Assembly: GCF_009724245.1 (NCBI RefSeq)
Contig: NZ_WNNK01000001.1
Span: 124,001 to 188,000 of the forward strand
Source: Pseudomonas spelaei
Lineage (GTDB): Bacteria > Pseudomonadota > Gammaproteobacteria > Pseudomonadales > Pseudomonadaceae
Direction of reading: 5' to 3'
Length of the DNA: 64,000 nt
The translations under genes and the position numbers were made by a program. A model generated the notes under the pieces. That model was not told where the DNA came from. It did no database searches and worked only from the letters and a program-made list of their open reading frames with translations. This document shows, one piece after another, positions 39,718-49,650 of this stretch (positions within the stretch are counted from its first letter, which is position 1; the number at the start of each line of letters is the position of its first letter).

Positions 39718-41769
39718 TTACTTGATGCGCTGGCCGGGCTTGGCGCCGCTGTCAGGGCTCAGCAAGTAGATCTCTTCACCGCCAGGGCCGGCCGCCATCA
39801 CCATGCCTTCGGAGATGCCAAAACGCATTTTCCGGGGCTTGAGGTTGGCGATCATCATGGTCAGGCGACCTTCCAGCTTGGCCGGGTCCGGGTAGGCACT
39901 CTTGATCCCGGAGAACACGTTGCGTTGCTCATCACCGATGTCCAGGGTCAGGCGCAGCAGCTTGTCGGCGCCTTCCACAGCTTCGGCCTTGAGGATCAGC
40001 GCCACCCGCAGGTCGACAGCGGCAAATGCGTCGAAGTCGATTTCGGCAGACAGTGGATCTTTAGCCAGTTCGCCATTACCGGTCGGTGCGGCTTCGCCGG
40101 TATCAGTCTTGCTGGCTTCCAGATCTTCTTTCGACGCGTCGGTCATGGCCTGGACTTTCACCGGGTCAATGCGGGTCATCAGCGGCTTGAATTCATTGAG
40201 CTGATGGTTGCTGAGCAAGGTCGCGTGATCGTTCCAGGTCAGCGGCGGCACATTGAGGAACGCCTCGGCGTCGGCCGCCAGCAATGGCAGCACCGGCTTG
40301 AGGAAGATCACCAACTGGCGGAACAGATTGACGCCCGTGGCGCAGATGGCCTGGACTTCATCCTGCTTGCCTTCCTGTTTGTTCAGTGACCACGGTGCCT
40401 TGTCGGCAATCCAGGCGTTGGCACGGTCGGCCAGGCCCATGATCTCGCGCATGGCGCGGGCAAAGTCACGGGCTTCATAGGCGTCCGCGATGCTTGGCGC
40501 GGCGGCCAGGAACGCGTCGGTCAGCTCTGGCGCGGCATTTTCTGCCACCAGCACACCGGCGTTGCCCTTGTGGATAAAACCCGCGCAACGGCTGGCGATG
40601 TTGACGACCTTGCCCACCAGGTCCGAGTTGACCTTCTGCACGAAGTCTTCCAGGTTCAGGTCCAGGTCGTCGACGCCACGGCCCAGCTTGGCGGCGTAGT
40701 AGTAGCGCAGGTATTCCGGCGACAGGTGATCCAGGTAGGTGCGCGCCTTGATAAAGGTGCCACGGGACTTGGACATCTTCTGGCCATTGACGGTCAGGTA
40801 GCCGTGTACGGCGATGCCGGTCGGCTTGCGGTAGCCCGAACCTTCGAGCATTGCTGGCCAGAACAGGGCGTGGAAGTTGACGATGTCCTTGCCGATGAAG
40901 TGATACAGCTCGGCGGTGGAGTCCTTGCCCCAGAACGCGTCGAAGTCCAGCTCCGGCGTGCGGTCGCAGAGGTTCTTGAAGCTGGCCATGTAGCCGATTG
41001 GCGCGTCCAGCCACACATAGAAGTACTTGCCTGGCTCGTCAGGGATTTCGAAACCGAAGTACGGCGCATCGCGGGAGATGTCCCACTGTTGCAGGCCGGC
41101 GTCCAGCCATTCGGCGATCTTGTTGGCCACGGCGTCTTGCAGGGTGCCGCTGCGGGTCCAGGTTTGCAGCATTTGCTGGAAATCCGGGAGCTTGAAGAAG
41201 AAGTGCTGGGAGTCCTTGAGCACCGGTGTGGCGCCGGAGATCGCCGACTTCGGATTCTTCAGGTCGGTGGGTGCGTAGGTAGCACCGCATTTCTCGCAGT
41301 TGTCGCCGTACTGGTCTTCGGTGCCACACTTCGGGCAGGTGCCCTTGATGAAGCGGTCGGCCAGGAACATTTTCTTTTCCGGGTCGAAATACTGCGTGAT
41401 CGAACGCGTGGCGATGTGCCCGGCGTCCCGCAGCCGCTTGTAGATCTGGCTCGACAGCTCACGGTTTTCTTCGGAGTGGGTCGAGTGGAAGTTGTCGAAG
41501 TCCACCAGGAACTCGGCAAAGTCGGCGCTGTGTTCAGCCTGGACGTTGGCGATCAGTTGTTCCGGGGTAATGCCTTCCTTTTCGGCGCGCAACATGATGG
41601 CCGAACCGTGGGCGTCGTCCGCGCAGACATAAATGCATTGATTGCCGCGATGCTTCTGGAAGCGCACCCACATATCGGTCTGGATGTACTCAAGCATATG
41701 GCCAAGGTGGATTGAACCATTGGCATAGGGCAGGGCGCTGGTGACGAGGATCTTGCGTGGCTCGGACAT
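39718..41769 (-). CDS. metG: Methionyl-tRNA synthetase
   Basis: A 683-residue class I synthetase: HIGH-type motif [12 protein letters not shown], zinc knuckles [23 protein letters not shown] motif [10 protein letters not shown], and a C-terminal tRNA-binding dimerisation domain (about residues 575-683). The length equals that of dimeric MetG. Confidence 0.97.
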   Translation of the reverse strand: MSEPRKILVTSALPYANGSIHLGHMLEYIQTDMWVRFQKHRGNQCIYVCADDAHGSAIMLRAEKEGITPEQLIANVQAEHSADFAEFLVDFDNFHSTHSEENRELSSQIYKRLRDAGHIATRSITQYFDPEKKMFLADRFIKGTCPKCGTEDQYGDNCEKCGATYAPTDLKNPKSAISGATPVLKDSQHFFFKLPDFQQMLQTWTRSGTLQDAVANKIAEWLDAGLQQWDISRDAPYFGFEIPDEPGKYFYVWLDAPIGYMASFKNLCDRTPELDFDAFWGKDSTAELYHFIGKDIVNFHALFWPAMLEGSGYRKPTGIAVHGYLTVNGQKMSKSRGTFIKARTYLDHLSPEYLRYYYAAKLGRGVDDLDLNLEDFVQKVNSDLVGKVVNIASRCAGFIHKGNAGVLVAENAAPELTDAFLAAAPSIADAYEARDFARAMREIMGLADRANAWIADKAPWSLNKQEGKQDEVQAICATGVNLFRQLVIFLKPVLPLLAADAEAFLNVPPLTWNDHATLLSNHQLNEFKPLMTRIDPVKVQAMTDASKEDLEASKTDTGEAAPTGNGELAKDPLSAEIDFDAFAAVDLRVALILKAEAVEGADKLLRLTLDIGDEQRNVFSGIKSAYPDPAKLEGRLTMMIANLKPRKMRFGISEGMVMAAGPGGEEIYLLSPDSGAKPGQRIK

Positions 41770-41940
41770 GGGGCTCGGCTACTTGATGAAACGGAGGTCG
41801 GCCACTATAAAGCGCCAGGAAATTTATTTCACCCCGTCGCGTTGTTTCAGCGTTTTCCATTACCGCGAAAGCATGCCGCTGGAAGCTCGGAACGGTTAGG
41901 ATAGCCGCCTGTTTTAGTCAGTCTTTTTCGGGAGTAGCCC

Positions 41941-43035
41941 ATGAGCGCCGTCAATCGCGCAGCGGTGGAAGCCGTTCTTCGCCAGTACACCGACCCCTAC
42001 CTGAACCAGGACCCGGTCAGCGCCGGGTGCGTTCGCGTCATTGATGTGCAGGGTGACAAGGTCTCGGTCCAGCTTGAACTGGGTTATGCCGCAGGTCTGT
42101 TCAAGAGCGGTTGGGCGCAGATGCTGCAAATGGCCATTGAAGGTCTGGCTGGTGTCAGCACGGCCAAGGTCGATATTCAGTGCGTGATTGCACCGCACAA
42201 GGCCCAGGCGCAGATTCCAGGGCTGGCCAACGTCAAGAACGTGGTGGCCGTTGCTTCTGGCAAGGGCGGCGTGGGCAAATCCACCACCGCCGCCAACCTG
42301 GCCCTGGCCCTGGCCCGTGAAGGCGCCCGCGTCGGGATTCTGGATGCGGACATTTATGGACCGAGCCAGGGCGTGATGTTCGGCATCGCCGAAGGCACCC
42401 GGCCGAAGATCAAGGACCAGAAATGGTTCGTGCCCATCGAGTCTCATGGTGTGGAAGTGATGTCCATGGCATTCCTGACCGATGACAACACGCCGATGGT
42501 CTGGCGTGGGCCGATGGTCTCCGGAGCCCTGCTGCAACTGGTCACCCAGACCGCCTGGGGCGACCTGGACTACCTGGTGATCGACATGCCGCCAGGCACC
42601 GGTGATATCCAGTTGACCCTGGCGCAAAAGGTGCCGGTGGCCGGTTCGGTGATCGTCACCACACCTCAGGACCTGGCGCTGCTGGACGCGAAGAAGGGCG
42701 TGGAGATGTTCCGCAAGGTCAATATCCCGGTGCTGGGTGTTGTGGAAAACATGGCGGTGCACATTTGTTCCAACTGCGGCCATGCCGAGCATCTGTTCGG
42801 TGAAGGCGGTGGTGAAAAGCTGGCGACCCAGTACGGTGTCGAACTGCTGGCATCGTTACCGCTGTCGATGGTGATTCGTGAGCAGGCCGACGGCGGCAAG
42901 CCTACCGTGGTCGCCGAGCCTGACAGCCAGATTGCCATGGTGTACCAGGAACTGGCCCGCCACGTGGGCGCTCGGATCGTCTTGCAAGAAGCGGGCGCCC
43001 AGGCAATGCCGACTATCACGGTCAGCGACGACTGA
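41941..43035 (+). CDS. apbC: Iron-sulfur cluster carrier ATPase Mrp/ApbC
   Basis: A 364-residue P-loop ATPase with an N-terminal MIP18-like domain (about 1-95), a deviant Walker A GKGGVGKSTTAAN, and the CSNCGH cysteine pair that binds a bridging cluster at the dimer interface. It transfers [4Fe-4S] clusters to apo-proteins. It is divergent from metG, as in PAO1. Confidence 0.93.
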   Translation: MSAVNRAAVEAVLRQYTDPYLNQDPVSAGCVRVIDVQGDKVSVQLELGYAAGLFKSGWAQMLQMAIEGLAGVSTAKVDIQCVIAPHKAQAQIPGLANVKNVVAVASGKGGVGKSTTAANLALALAREGARVGILDADIYGPSQGVMFGIAEGTRPKIKDQKWFVPIESHGVEVMSMAFLTDDNTPMVWRGPMVSGALLQLVTQTAWGDLDYLVIDMPPGTGDIQLTLAQKVPVAGSVIVTTPQDLALLDAKKGVEMFRKVNIPVLGVVENMAVHICSNCGHAEHLFGEGGGEKLATQYGVELLASLPLSMVIREQADGGKPTVVAEPDSQIAMVYQELARHVGARIVLQEAGAQAMPTITVSDD

Positions 43036-43052
43036 TCCACCTGTGGGTAGAC

Positions 43053-43078
43053 AAGCCTCGACGGTGTCGGGGCTTTTT
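43053..43078 (+). terminator. Terminator of mrp/apbC
   Basis: Stem AAGCCTCGAC/GTCGGGGCTT (one T-G pair) followed by T residues, 18 bp after the stop. Confidence 0.8.
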
Positions 43079-43130
43079 CTTGCCCGCAGAACACTTAATA
43101 GAGATCGTTTGGCGTTTACGTAATTGCTGG

Positions 43131-43148
43131 TGTAAGCATTTGCTTACT
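43131..43148 (+). promoter_or_regulatory. GacA upstream activating sequence of rsmZ
   Basis: TGTAAGCATTTGCTTACT fits the GacA site TGTAAG-N6-CTTAC(A) and lies about 172 bp before the start of the RsmZ RNA, the distance known for rsmY/rsmZ promoters. Confidence 0.88.
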
Positions 43149-43320
43149 TTTTCGTAAGTGTTTGGTTTTTTTACCGGACGCGGACAGCTCGAATGGCTGG
43201 TTATATTTGCTAACTTGCTGAAATTTAATAACTATTTATTGGTTTTTTAAGTGCGAGATCCAATCTTCTGTCCGTTGGATCACGTTGAACTTAATCGTGA
43301 ACTCTCTAAGATCAGCCCTG

Positions 43321-43451
43321 TGTCCACGGATTGACACAGTCATCAAGGAACGATGACTCAGGGAACCTCGCAGGATGCGATTCATCAGGATGATGAAAAG
43401 GAACACAGGGACTAGGGAAAAAATGTGGGCGGGTCATACCGCCCCTTTTTT
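43321..43451 (+). ncRNA. rsmZ: RsmZ regulatory RNA
   Basis: About 130 nt beginning TGTCCACGGATTGACACAG, closely like RsmZ of P. protegens/fluorescens, and ending in the terminator GGGCGG-CCGCCCC-T7. It holds about eight GGA motifs in loops and single-stranded stretches (ACGGATT, AAGGAAC, CAGGATG twice, AGGGACT). It titrates RsmA/RsmE and relieves repression of secondary metabolism and exoproduct mRNAs under Gac control. It lies beside fdxA and mutS as expected, but the gene upstream is apbC rather than rpoS. Confidence 0.93.
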
Positions 43452-43488
43452 TGCCTGTAGAAAAGTGAAACCCCGTACGCAGAAACGC

Positions 43489-43512
43489 AAAAAGGCCCGC
43501 AAGGGGCCTTTT
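43489..43512 (-). terminator. Terminator of fdxA
   Basis: Stem AAAGGCCC/GGGCCTTT with a minus-strand T-tract, 18 bp after the fdxA stop. Confidence 0.8.
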
Positions 43513-43529
43513 GGAGGGCGTCGACGCTA

Positions 43530-43853
43530 TTAGCGCTCGAGGTCTGCAATCTTGCCTTTTTTGCCATCCCACTCTTTAGCATCGGGCATCGGGTCTTTGC
43601 GCTCAGTGATATTCGGCCAGATTTCGGCCAGATCAACGTTCAACTGAATAAATTCCTGCATTTCTGCCGGGACTTCATCCTCGGAAAAAATGGCGACGGC
43701 CGGGCATTCTGGCTCGCACAGCGCGCAGTCAATGCACTCATCCGGGTGGATCACCAGGAAGTTCGGGCCTTCGTAAAAGCAGTCCACCGGACAGACTTCT
43801 ACGCAGTCGGTGTACTTGCACTTGATGCAGTTGTCGGTGACGACGAAGGTCAT
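43530..43853 (-). CDS. fdxA: Ferredoxin FdxA ([3Fe-4S][4Fe-4S])
   Basis: A 107-residue seven-iron ferredoxin. The first cluster region is [17 protein letters not shown] and the second [13 protein letters not shown], followed by the long C-terminal extension of the Azotobacter FdI type. Convergent with rsmZ and upstream of mutS, the usual Pseudomonas neighbourhood. Confidence 0.95.
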   Translation of the reverse strand: MTFVVTDNCIKCKYTDCVEVCPVDCFYEGPNFLVIHPDECIDCALCEPECPAVAIFSEDEVPAEMQEFIQLNVDLAEIWPNITERKDPMPDAKEWDGKKGKIADLER

Positions 43854-43995
43854 TTCTAATTTTCTCCTCAGGCGGCGGCAGCGAAACCCCTTGTGGCGGG
43901 GCTCGCGAGGTTCGGGAGCGATAGTCTGCGGGCCAGGCTAAAAGCCCGCAGCATCCCAAACCGCGCGAGATTCTATCAGCTTGCAAGCGTCTGCG

Positions 43996-46587
43996 TTAGA
44001 TCCGTGTCTTCAGTGCATAGAGCATTTCCAGCGCTTTACGCGGCGTCAACTCGTCCAGGTCAAGTTTAGCCAACTCATCCAGAACCGGATGGGGCAGGCT
44101 GGCGAACATATCGCTTTGGTGTGGAGCGCTGGATTTGCTGGCTGCTTTCGCGGGGCTGGCCACGGGCAACTCGTGGGGCAGAGCGGTCTCTTCCAGGCGG
44201 CTCAGGTGCTCACGGGCACGGGTGATGACATCCGTTGGCACGCCCGCCAACTGGGCCACGGCCAAGCCATAACTCTGGCTGGCTGGCCCCGGCAGCACGT
44301 GGTGCAGGAAGACGATGCGCTCGTTGTGCTCGGTGGCATTGAGGTGCACGTTGGCGACCAGCGGCTCGTTTTCCGGCAGCACGGTCAGCTCAAAGTAGTG
44401 GGTGGCGAACAGCGTATAAGCCCGCAAGTGTGCCAACCGCTCGGCTGCCGCCCATGCCAGAGACAGACCGTCGAAGGTGCTGGTGCCACGCCCCACTTCG
44501 TCCATCAGCACCAGGCTACGGTCGGTGGCGTTGTGCAGGATGTTGGCGGTTTCGCTCATTTCCACCATAAAGGTCGAACGGCCACCGGCCAGGTCATCGC
44601 TGGAGCCGATCCGGGTGAAGATGCGGTCTACAAGGGACAATTCGCAACTGGCCGCCGGCACGAAGCTGCCGATATGCGCCAGCAGCACAATCAATGCGGT
44701 CTGACGCATGTAGGTGGATTTACCACCCATGTTCGGACCGGTAATCACCAGCATGCGGGTATCGTCGTCCAGCGACAGGTCATTGGCCACGAACGGTGTG
44801 GTCAATACCTGTTCCACCACTGGGTGACGGCCCTGGACAATACGCATGCACGGCTCGCTGACAAAGCGCGGGCAGTTCAGGTCAAGGTTCAGTGCGCGTT
44901 CGGCCAGGTTGCTCAGTACGTCCAGCTCTGCCAGGGCGGCCGCGGTGTCCTGCAACGGCGCCAACTGGCCGATCAAGTCTTCGAGCAGGGCTTCGTAGAG
45001 CATCTTTTCACGGGCCAGGGCGCGGCTCTTGGCCGATAGCGCCTTGTCTTCGAACGCTTTCAGTTCTGGAGTGATAAAACGCTCGGCGCCTTTGAGGGTC
45101 TGGCGGCGTTGGTAATCGATAGGCGCCTGTTCGGCTTGCTTGCTCGGCAACTCAATAAAGTAGCCGTGGACGCGGTTGTAGCCGACTTTCAGGTTGGCCA
45201 GGCCGGTACGGGCTTTCTCCCGGGCTTCCAGGTCGATCAGGAACTGCCCGGCGTTCTCGCTCAGGGATTGCAGTTCGTCCAGCTCGTTGTCGTAACCGGT
45301 CTTCAATACGCCACCGTCGCGGATGATCGCTGGCGGGTTGTCGATGATGGCTTTTTCCAGCAGTGCCGCCAGCTCCGGGTAGGTGCTGGTGGTCACGGCT
45401 AGCTGTTGCAGGTGCGGCGCTTCCAGTTCAGTCATTGCCACTTGCAACTGCGGCAGGGCGCCGAGGGCATCCCGCAGGCGTGCGAGGTCACGAGGCCGCG
45501 CGTTGCGCAGGCCGATCCGCGCGAGGATCCGCTCGATATCGCCGATTTCCTTGAGCTGCGGTTGCAGCTTCTCAAAGCGATAGCGGTCCAGCAGGCAGGT
45601 AATCGAGGTTTGACGGGATTGCAGCACCGTCAAATCTCGCAGCGGGCGGTTCAACCAACGGGTCAGCAGACGGCTGCCCATGGCAGTCTGGCAACGGTCG
45701 ACCACCGATTGCAGGGTATTATCGCGACCGCCGGCCAGGTTAGTGTCCAGCTCCAGGTTGCGTCGGCTGGCGCCATCGAGCACCACGGTGTCATCCAGGC
45801 GCTCATGACGCAGGCTGCGCAAATGGGGCAGGGCGGTGCGCTGGGTTTCCTTGGCGTAGCTGAGCAAACAACCGGCGGCGCCGATGGCCAGGGTCAGGGT
45901 TTCGCAACCAAAGCCCTTGAGGTCTTGCACGGAGAACTGTTGGCACAGGCTTTTCAGTGCCGAGTCACGTTCGAAGTCCCACGGCGCGCGGCGCTTGGTC
46001 CCACGGCGGCGTTCCGCCGGCAGGTCTTTGGGCCAATCGTCCGGAATCATCAACTCCACCGGATTGACGCGCTCCAGCTCCGCCAGCAGATTCTCCCAGC
46101 CCTTGATCTCCAGCACCGTAAAGTTGCCGCTGGTGATATCCAGCACGGCCAGGCCGAACAGCCGCTCATCCCCCAGCACTGCCGCGATCAGGTTGTCGCG
46201 ACGCTCATCCAGCAGCGCCTCATCACTCACCGTCCCCGGGGTAATAATGCGCACCACCTGACGTTCCACCGGGCCCTTGCTGGTGGCCGGGTCGCCGATC
46301 TGCTCACAGATCACCACTGATTCGCCGAGCTTGACCAGCTTGACCAGGTACCCTTCCAGCGAGTGATAAGGGATCCCGCACATCGGAATCGCCTGCCCCG
46401 CCGACTGCCCACGCGCGGTCAGGGTGATGTCCAGCAACTTGGCCGCTTTCTTCGCGTCTTCATAGAAGATCTCGTAGAAGTCGCCCATGCGATAGAACAT
46501 CAACTGATCAGGGTGCTGGTTCTTCAGGCGCCAGTACTGCTGCATCATTGGGGTGTGGGAGGACAGGTCGGAAGTGTTTTTACTCAT
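43996..46587 (-). CDS. mutS: DNA mismatch repair protein MutS
   Basis: An 863-residue MutS. The N-terminal mismatch-binding motif is [14 protein letters not shown] (Phe of the FxE motif); the ATPase core has Walker [20 protein letters not shown]-type [12 protein letters not shown] and ATHYFEL. It marks the left boundary of the tailocin locus. Confidence 0.97.
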   Translation of the reverse strand: MSKNTSDLSSHTPMMQQYWRLKNQHPDQLMFYRMGDFYEIFYEDAKKAAKLLDITLTARGQSAGQAIPMCGIPYHSLEGYLVKLVKLGESVVICEQIGDPATSKGPVERQVVRIITPGTVSDEALLDERRDNLIAAVLGDERLFGLAVLDITSGNFTVLEIKGWENLLAELERVNPVELMIPDDWPKDLPAERRRGTKRRAPWDFERDSALKSLCQQFSVQDLKGFGCETLTLAIGAAGCLLSYAKETQRTALPHLRSLRHERLDDTVVLDGASRRNLELDTNLAGGRDNTLQSVVDRCQTAMGSRLLTRWLNRPLRDLTVLQSRQTSITCLLDRYRFEKLQPQLKEIGDIERILARIGLRNARPRDLARLRDALGALPQLQVAMTELEAPHLQQLAVTTSTYPELAALLEKAIIDNPPAIIRDGGVLKTGYDNELDELQSLSENAGQFLIDLEAREKARTGLANLKVGYNRVHGYFIELPSKQAEQAPIDYQRRQTLKGAERFITPELKAFEDKALSAKSRALAREKMLYEALLEDLIGQLAPLQDTAAALAELDVLSNLAERALNLDLNCPRFVSEPCMRIVQGRHPVVEQVLTTPFVANDLSLDDDTRMLVITGPNMGGKSTYMRQTALIVLLAHIGSFVPAASCELSLVDRIFTRIGSSDDLAGGRSTFMVEMSETANILHNATDRSLVLMDEVGRGTSTFDGLSLAWAAAERLAHLRAYTLFATHYFELTVLPENEPLVANVHLNATEHNERIVFLHHVLPGPASQSYGLAVAQLAGVPTDVITRAREHLSRLEETALPHELPVASPAKAASKSSAPHQSDMFASLPHPVLDELAKLDLDELTPRKALEMLYALKTRI

Positions 46588-46724
46588 TGGATAGTTAGCA
46601 AATTCGTTGGAAGTGATGGGGCAAAGGGGGCGCTTGGCCCAGCATTTTTTGCAATGGGCGCAAGGTTAACACGCAAGGTCAGGGCTTCGCAGTTCACAAC
46701 GGCGCGGTATAAAGGCACGGCTAA

Positions 46725-46750
46725 TGCATAAAATATGCAAAATAGCATTT
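46725..46750. promoter_or_regulatory. Operator candidate before the tailocin repressor gene
   Basis: TGCAT at 46725-46729 and an inverted repeat ATGC-aaaata-GCAT at 46734-46747 in an AT-rich stretch 35-60 bp upstream of the repressor start. The same TGCAT words cluster after the gene, which suggests autoregulation. Confidence 0.5.
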
Positions 46751-46784
46751 GCCATCCACGAAAACTGCCTTCAATATCCGCGTT

Positions 46785-47519
46785 ATGCAAAAACGCAACG
46801 TTTCTATCGTCTTAAGAGAGCTGTTGGATCGCGACCGGATCTCCCCCACGGAGCTTCACCGGCGTACCGGCGTGCCTCAATCCACACTGTCTCGGATCCT
46901 CAGCGGCAAGATCGTTGATCCGTCGGACAAACACATCTCACGCATCGCCGACTACTTCCGCGTCAGCACCGACCAACTGCGCGGGCGCGCGGCCTTGGTG
47001 GCGTCGCGGGAAGACGAGCGCGACCCGATGCATTCGGAACTCAAGGACATAAGCCTGTGGGACGACGATACCCCCGTCAACGATGACGAGGTGTCGATCC
47101 CCTTTCTGCGCGAGGTTGAATTGGCTGCTGGATCAGGAAGATTCGTCATCGAGGAAAGCGAGAAGGCCAGCCTGCGTTTCGGCAAGCGCAGCCTGCGGCA
47201 TAACGGCGTGCAGTTCGACCAGGCCAAATGCGTGACCGTGCGCGGCAACAGTATGTTGCCGGTGCTGCGCGACGGCGCGACGGTGGGGGTCAATGCCGGC
47301 AAGTGCGGGATTGGCGACATCGTCGACGGTGATTTGTACGCCATCAATCACAACGGTCAGTTGCGGGTCAAACAGCTCTATCGACTGCCTTCCGGGATTC
47401 GCTTGCGCAGTTTCAATCGCGATGAGCACCCGGATGAGGACTACAGCTTCCAGGAAATCCAGGAAGAGCAGATCAGCATCCTGGGTCACGTTTTCTGGTG
47501 GGGCATGTACGCCCGTTAA
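46785..47519 (+). CDS. CI/PrtR-like repressor with LexA-type self-cleavage domain
   Basis: A 244-residue regulator of the tailocin. The N-terminal XRE helix-turn-helix (ISPTELHRRTGVPQSTLSRILSGKIVDPSDKHISRIADYF) precedes an S24 peptidase domain: cleavage site AAGSG, catalytic serine in GNSMLPVL and lysine in RVKQLYRL. Such repressors are inactivated by RecA after DNA damage, releasing tailocin synthesis. No prtN-like activator gene is present here. The ATG at 46785 is the best start although its ribosome binding site is weak. Confidence 0.9.
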   Translation: MQKRNVSIVLRELLDRDRISPTELHRRTGVPQSTLSRILSGKIVDPSDKHISRIADYFRVSTDQLRGRAALVASREDERDPMHSELKDISLWDDDTPVNDDEVSIPFLREVELAAGSGRFVIEESEKASLRFGKRSLRHNGVQFDQAKCVTVRGNSMLPVLRDGATVGVNAGKCGIGDIVDGDLYAINHNGQLRVKQLYRLPSGIRLRSFNRDEHPDEDYSFQEIQEEQISILGHVFWWGMYAR

Positions 47520-47535
47520 CTTCTCCCTGTAAGAC

Positions 47536-47563
47536 AAAGCCCGCCACTGAGCGGGCTTTTTTT
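47536..47563 (+). terminator. Terminator of the repressor gene
   Basis: Stem AAAGCCCGC/GCGGGCTTT followed by a run of T, 17 bp after the stop. Confidence 0.88.
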
Positions 47564-47605
47564 CGCCTGTGCAAAACCGGCAAACCCTTTACCTATAAGG
47601 GGTTT

Positions 47606-47676
47606 ATGCGTCTGTGCATTTGCCGAGCAAAAATAAATGCATTTGTGCATTGACTGTATATGCATACATGCATATT
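47606..47676. promoter_or_regulatory. TGCAT-rich operator/promoter region of the tailocin
   Basis: Five copies of the self-complementary word TGCAT (47615, 47638, 47646, 47661, 47669) in 60 bp of AT-rich DNA, including ATGCATTTGTGCAT and ATATGCATACATGCATAT. This is the likely binding array of the upstream repressor and should contain the main tailocin promoter. Confidence 0.55.
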
Positions 47677-47700
47677 CTTCACCTCAAGCCAGCCAACAAG

Positions 47701-47815
47701 GTCTGGTGGAGGTGGCAAGGATGCTGCCAGGGAAGACAAGGACGGCACGCAACATCGGCAAGGACGCCACCCAGGGTGGCAGGGATGCCAGGCAACACCG
47801 GCAAGGATGCCAGCG
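47701..47815 (+). repeat. Tandem 43-bp repeats forming GGA-loop hairpins
   Basis: Two diverged 43-bp units begin at 47714 and 47757, with a partial third at 47800; each opens with GGCAAGGA(T/C)GC. They give small stem-loops: GGC-AAGGAC-GCC (47757-47768), TGGC-AGGGAT-GCCA (47777-47790), GGC-AAGGAT-GCC (47800-47811), plus GGCA-AGGATGC-TGCC (47714-47728). Seven GGA motifs occur in about 100 nt. GGA in a hexaloop is the known binding form for RsmA/RsmE proteins. The segment lies between the TGCAT operators and a terminator at 48017. Whether it is a separate RNA or an operon leader is not known. Confidence 0.55.
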
Positions 47816-48016
47816 CTCTTTAGTTTCACCGTTTTACAGAAAAACAGGCAGCGATGAACCGGCCTTAACGGTTCAGAGGGTTGGCAACTGACCCGGGTGT
47901 GCAGCGTAAAGCACCAGAAGCAGTTATCCGGCAGACAGGGATCGTGGTCGGAACTAACAATTTAAATGGACCCGTACCGCGCCAGTAGCGCCGAAAGGTC
48001 GAGGACCGCATTACTG

Positions 48017-48041
48017 AAAAGCCCGGGCAACCGGGCTTTTT
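48017..48041 (+). terminator. Intrinsic terminator between the tailocin promoter region and the holin gene
   Basis: Stem AAAAGCCCGG/CCGGGCTTTT with GCAA tetraloop and a following T. It would end a short leader or small RNA of about 350 nt before the structural operon, implying either a second promoter at 48042-48140 or antitermination. Confidence 0.8.
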
Positions 48042-48152
48042 GGAATGCCTACCTGAAGAAGGCGCCCTTTGAGACGCAATGGATTTGAAACTCATACGGA
48101 TTAACCAACGCACCGGCGCCAGGCCGGTATCACTCATTCCAGGAGGCCTGAC

Positions 48153-48491
48153 ATGACAAACGAGCAGCAAGCGTTAGCGGAAATGCCTATCTGGCTGGTC
48201 ATCGTATTAGCAGTGATCGGCGGGGTTTCCGGAGAAATGTGGCGCGCCGACAAGGAGGGCGCCCGCGGCTGGTCTTTGCTTCGTCGCTTAGTCCTGCGCT
48301 CCGGGGCGTGCATGGTCTGCGGGGTCTCGGCATTGATGCTGTGTTATGCCGCCGGCATGTCGATCTGGACTGCCGGCGCCATTGGCTGCCTGACCGCCAT
48401 GGCCGGTGCCGACGTGGCCATCGGCTTGTATGAACGCTGGGCAGCCAAGCGGATCGGGGTCAACGAAGGCCCACCGCCCAACCAGCCGTGA
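48153..48491 (+). CDS. Phage-type holin
   Basis: A 112-residue protein with three hydrophobic segments (about 13-30, 50-70, 72-90) and a short basic/proline-rich tail, the layout of class I/III holins. A perfect AGGAGG (48141-48146) precedes the ATG. Opening the tailocin operon, it should form membrane lesions at release. The matching endolysin is not in the window and may lie downstream. Confidence 0.75.
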   Translation: MTNEQQALAEMPIWLVIVLAVIGGVSGEMWRADKEGARGWSLLRRLVLRSGACMVCGVSALMLCYAAGMSIWTAGAIGCLTAMAGADVAIGLYERWAAKRIGVNEGPPPNQP

Positions 48492-48513
48492 TTGTGGCAA
48501 GGAAGTTACTTAA

Positions 48514-49026
48514 ATGATGCTTATCGAAAAACCTTCCCAGTTGCCGATGGCCATCGGGGACGCGCTGCACCGTGCCTTTCCTGATGTGCGGATAGGCAGC
48601 CACCAGGACTTCCAGGGAGCAGAGGATAAGACCGGCGTATTGATCACGGTCGAAGGCAATGGCCCCGGGGTCCGCTCCCTTGAAGGGCGCAAGGCCCATG
48701 TCATGGCGATTTCGCTCAAGGCCATGGTTGCCCGGGGAGCATTGCCGTTTGATGCCTGTGACCTGGCCAGCCAACTGATGGACCTGGTGCTCGACAACCG
48801 TTGGAACCTGCCGTCCGCGCAGTGTGATTTGCCGGCGAGCATTGTCGCTGTACCAACACTGCTCGGCGCACAACCCGACTACGACACCTGGACCGTTTCC
48901 TTCACCCAAACCCTTTATCTCGGTCAGCCGTTGCTCGACGATCCTCAGGGCAAACCTGTGTTTGCCTGCACGTGGGAAGTCTCGAACATCGATGACCCCG
49001 ACCAATATCAGGCACTGCCGGGGTAG
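48514..49026 (+). CDS. Tailocin protein of unknown function (tail completion/terminator candidate)
   Basis: A 170-residue protein preceding the baseplate spike gene. It contains DALHRAFPDVRIGSHQDFQ and a C-terminal TWEVSNIDDPDQYQALPG. By place and size it could be the tail completion or terminator protein of the contractile tail. I do not recognise a diagnostic motif. AAGGAAG lies 8 nt before the ATG. Confidence 0.55.
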   Translation: MMLIEKPSQLPMAIGDALHRAFPDVRIGSHQDFQGAEDKTGVLITVEGNGPGVRSLEGRKAHVMAISLKAMVARGALPFDACDLASQLMDLVLDNRWNLPSAQCDLPASIVAVPTLLGAQPDYDTWTVSFTQTLYLGQPLLDDPQGKPVFACTWEVSNIDDPDQYQALPG

Positions 49027-49029
49027 CCC

Positions 49030-49641
49030 ATGTTTGACGCGCTGTTACGCATGCAATTGGCGCCGATCGTCGAGCGTCTGGCGGAAATGGAAACCCAGTT
49101 CGAAGACCTCTACCGGCGTGCCGAAAGTTTCTGCCGGATCGGCGTGTGCCAGGAAGTCGATGCCGCCAGCAACACCTGCAAGGTCAGTCACGGCGAACTG
49201 CTCACCCCGGCGATCCGCTTCTTCAACCCCAGCGCTGGTGCGCAGACCGAGACGCGTATCCCTTCGGTGGGTGAGCAATGTCTGGTGCTCAACTATGGCG
49301 GCGGCGAGGGTGGGGCGCAGTCGGTGGCCTTGTTTGGCCTGCACAGCGACCGCTTTCCGCCGGTCTCGACGGTCGCCACGTTGACCCGCCGCCGTCATCA
49401 GGACGGCACGCAGAGCGACTACGACGATGCCAGCCATGTCTTCAACTGGAGCAATGGGCCGACCGTCTTCAAGGGCTCCCGCGACCGGGTCGACGTGAGC
49501 ATCGGCGCAACCAGCCTGGCCATGACCGCCCAGAACCTCGAACTGAAAGTCGGCGCGGTCGGCATGGTGCTGGATGCCAGCGGTGTTCACTTCAGTGGCC
49601 CGGTGGTGGATCACCTGGGCCGGGTCATCAGCCCCAGATAA
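49030..49641 (+). CDS. Baseplate assembly protein V (tail spike, P2 gpV-like)
   Basis: A 203-residue protein: N-terminal helix, an OB-like domain (GVCQEVDAASNTCKVSHGELLTPAIRF; RIPSVGEQCLVLNYGGG) and a C-terminal beta-helix of short repeats (VDVSIGATSLAMTAQNLELKVGAVGMVLDASGVHF). This is the membrane-piercing spike at the tip of the contractile tail. The HxH iron motif of P2 gpV is not evident. Confidence 0.85.
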   Translation: MFDALLRMQLAPIVERLAEMETQFEDLYRRAESFCRIGVCQEVDAASNTCKVSHGELLTPAIRFFNPSAGAQTETRIPSVGEQCLVLNYGGGEGGAQSVALFGLHSDRFPPVSTVATLTRRRHQDGTQSDYDDASHVFNWSNGPTVFKGSRDRVDVSIGATSLAMTAQNLELKVGAVGMVLDASGVHFSGPVVDHLGRVISPR

Positions 49642-49650
49642 GGACTTCTC

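Noticed and set aside
47714..47811. Possible CRISPR array
   Set aside because: Repeats are adjacent without unique spacers, only two to three units exist, and there are no cas genes.
47637..47891. Short open frames over the GGA repeat region
   Set aside because: The repeats give low-complexity peptides in several frames and no start has a ribosome binding site; hairpin-forming RNA explains the sequence better.
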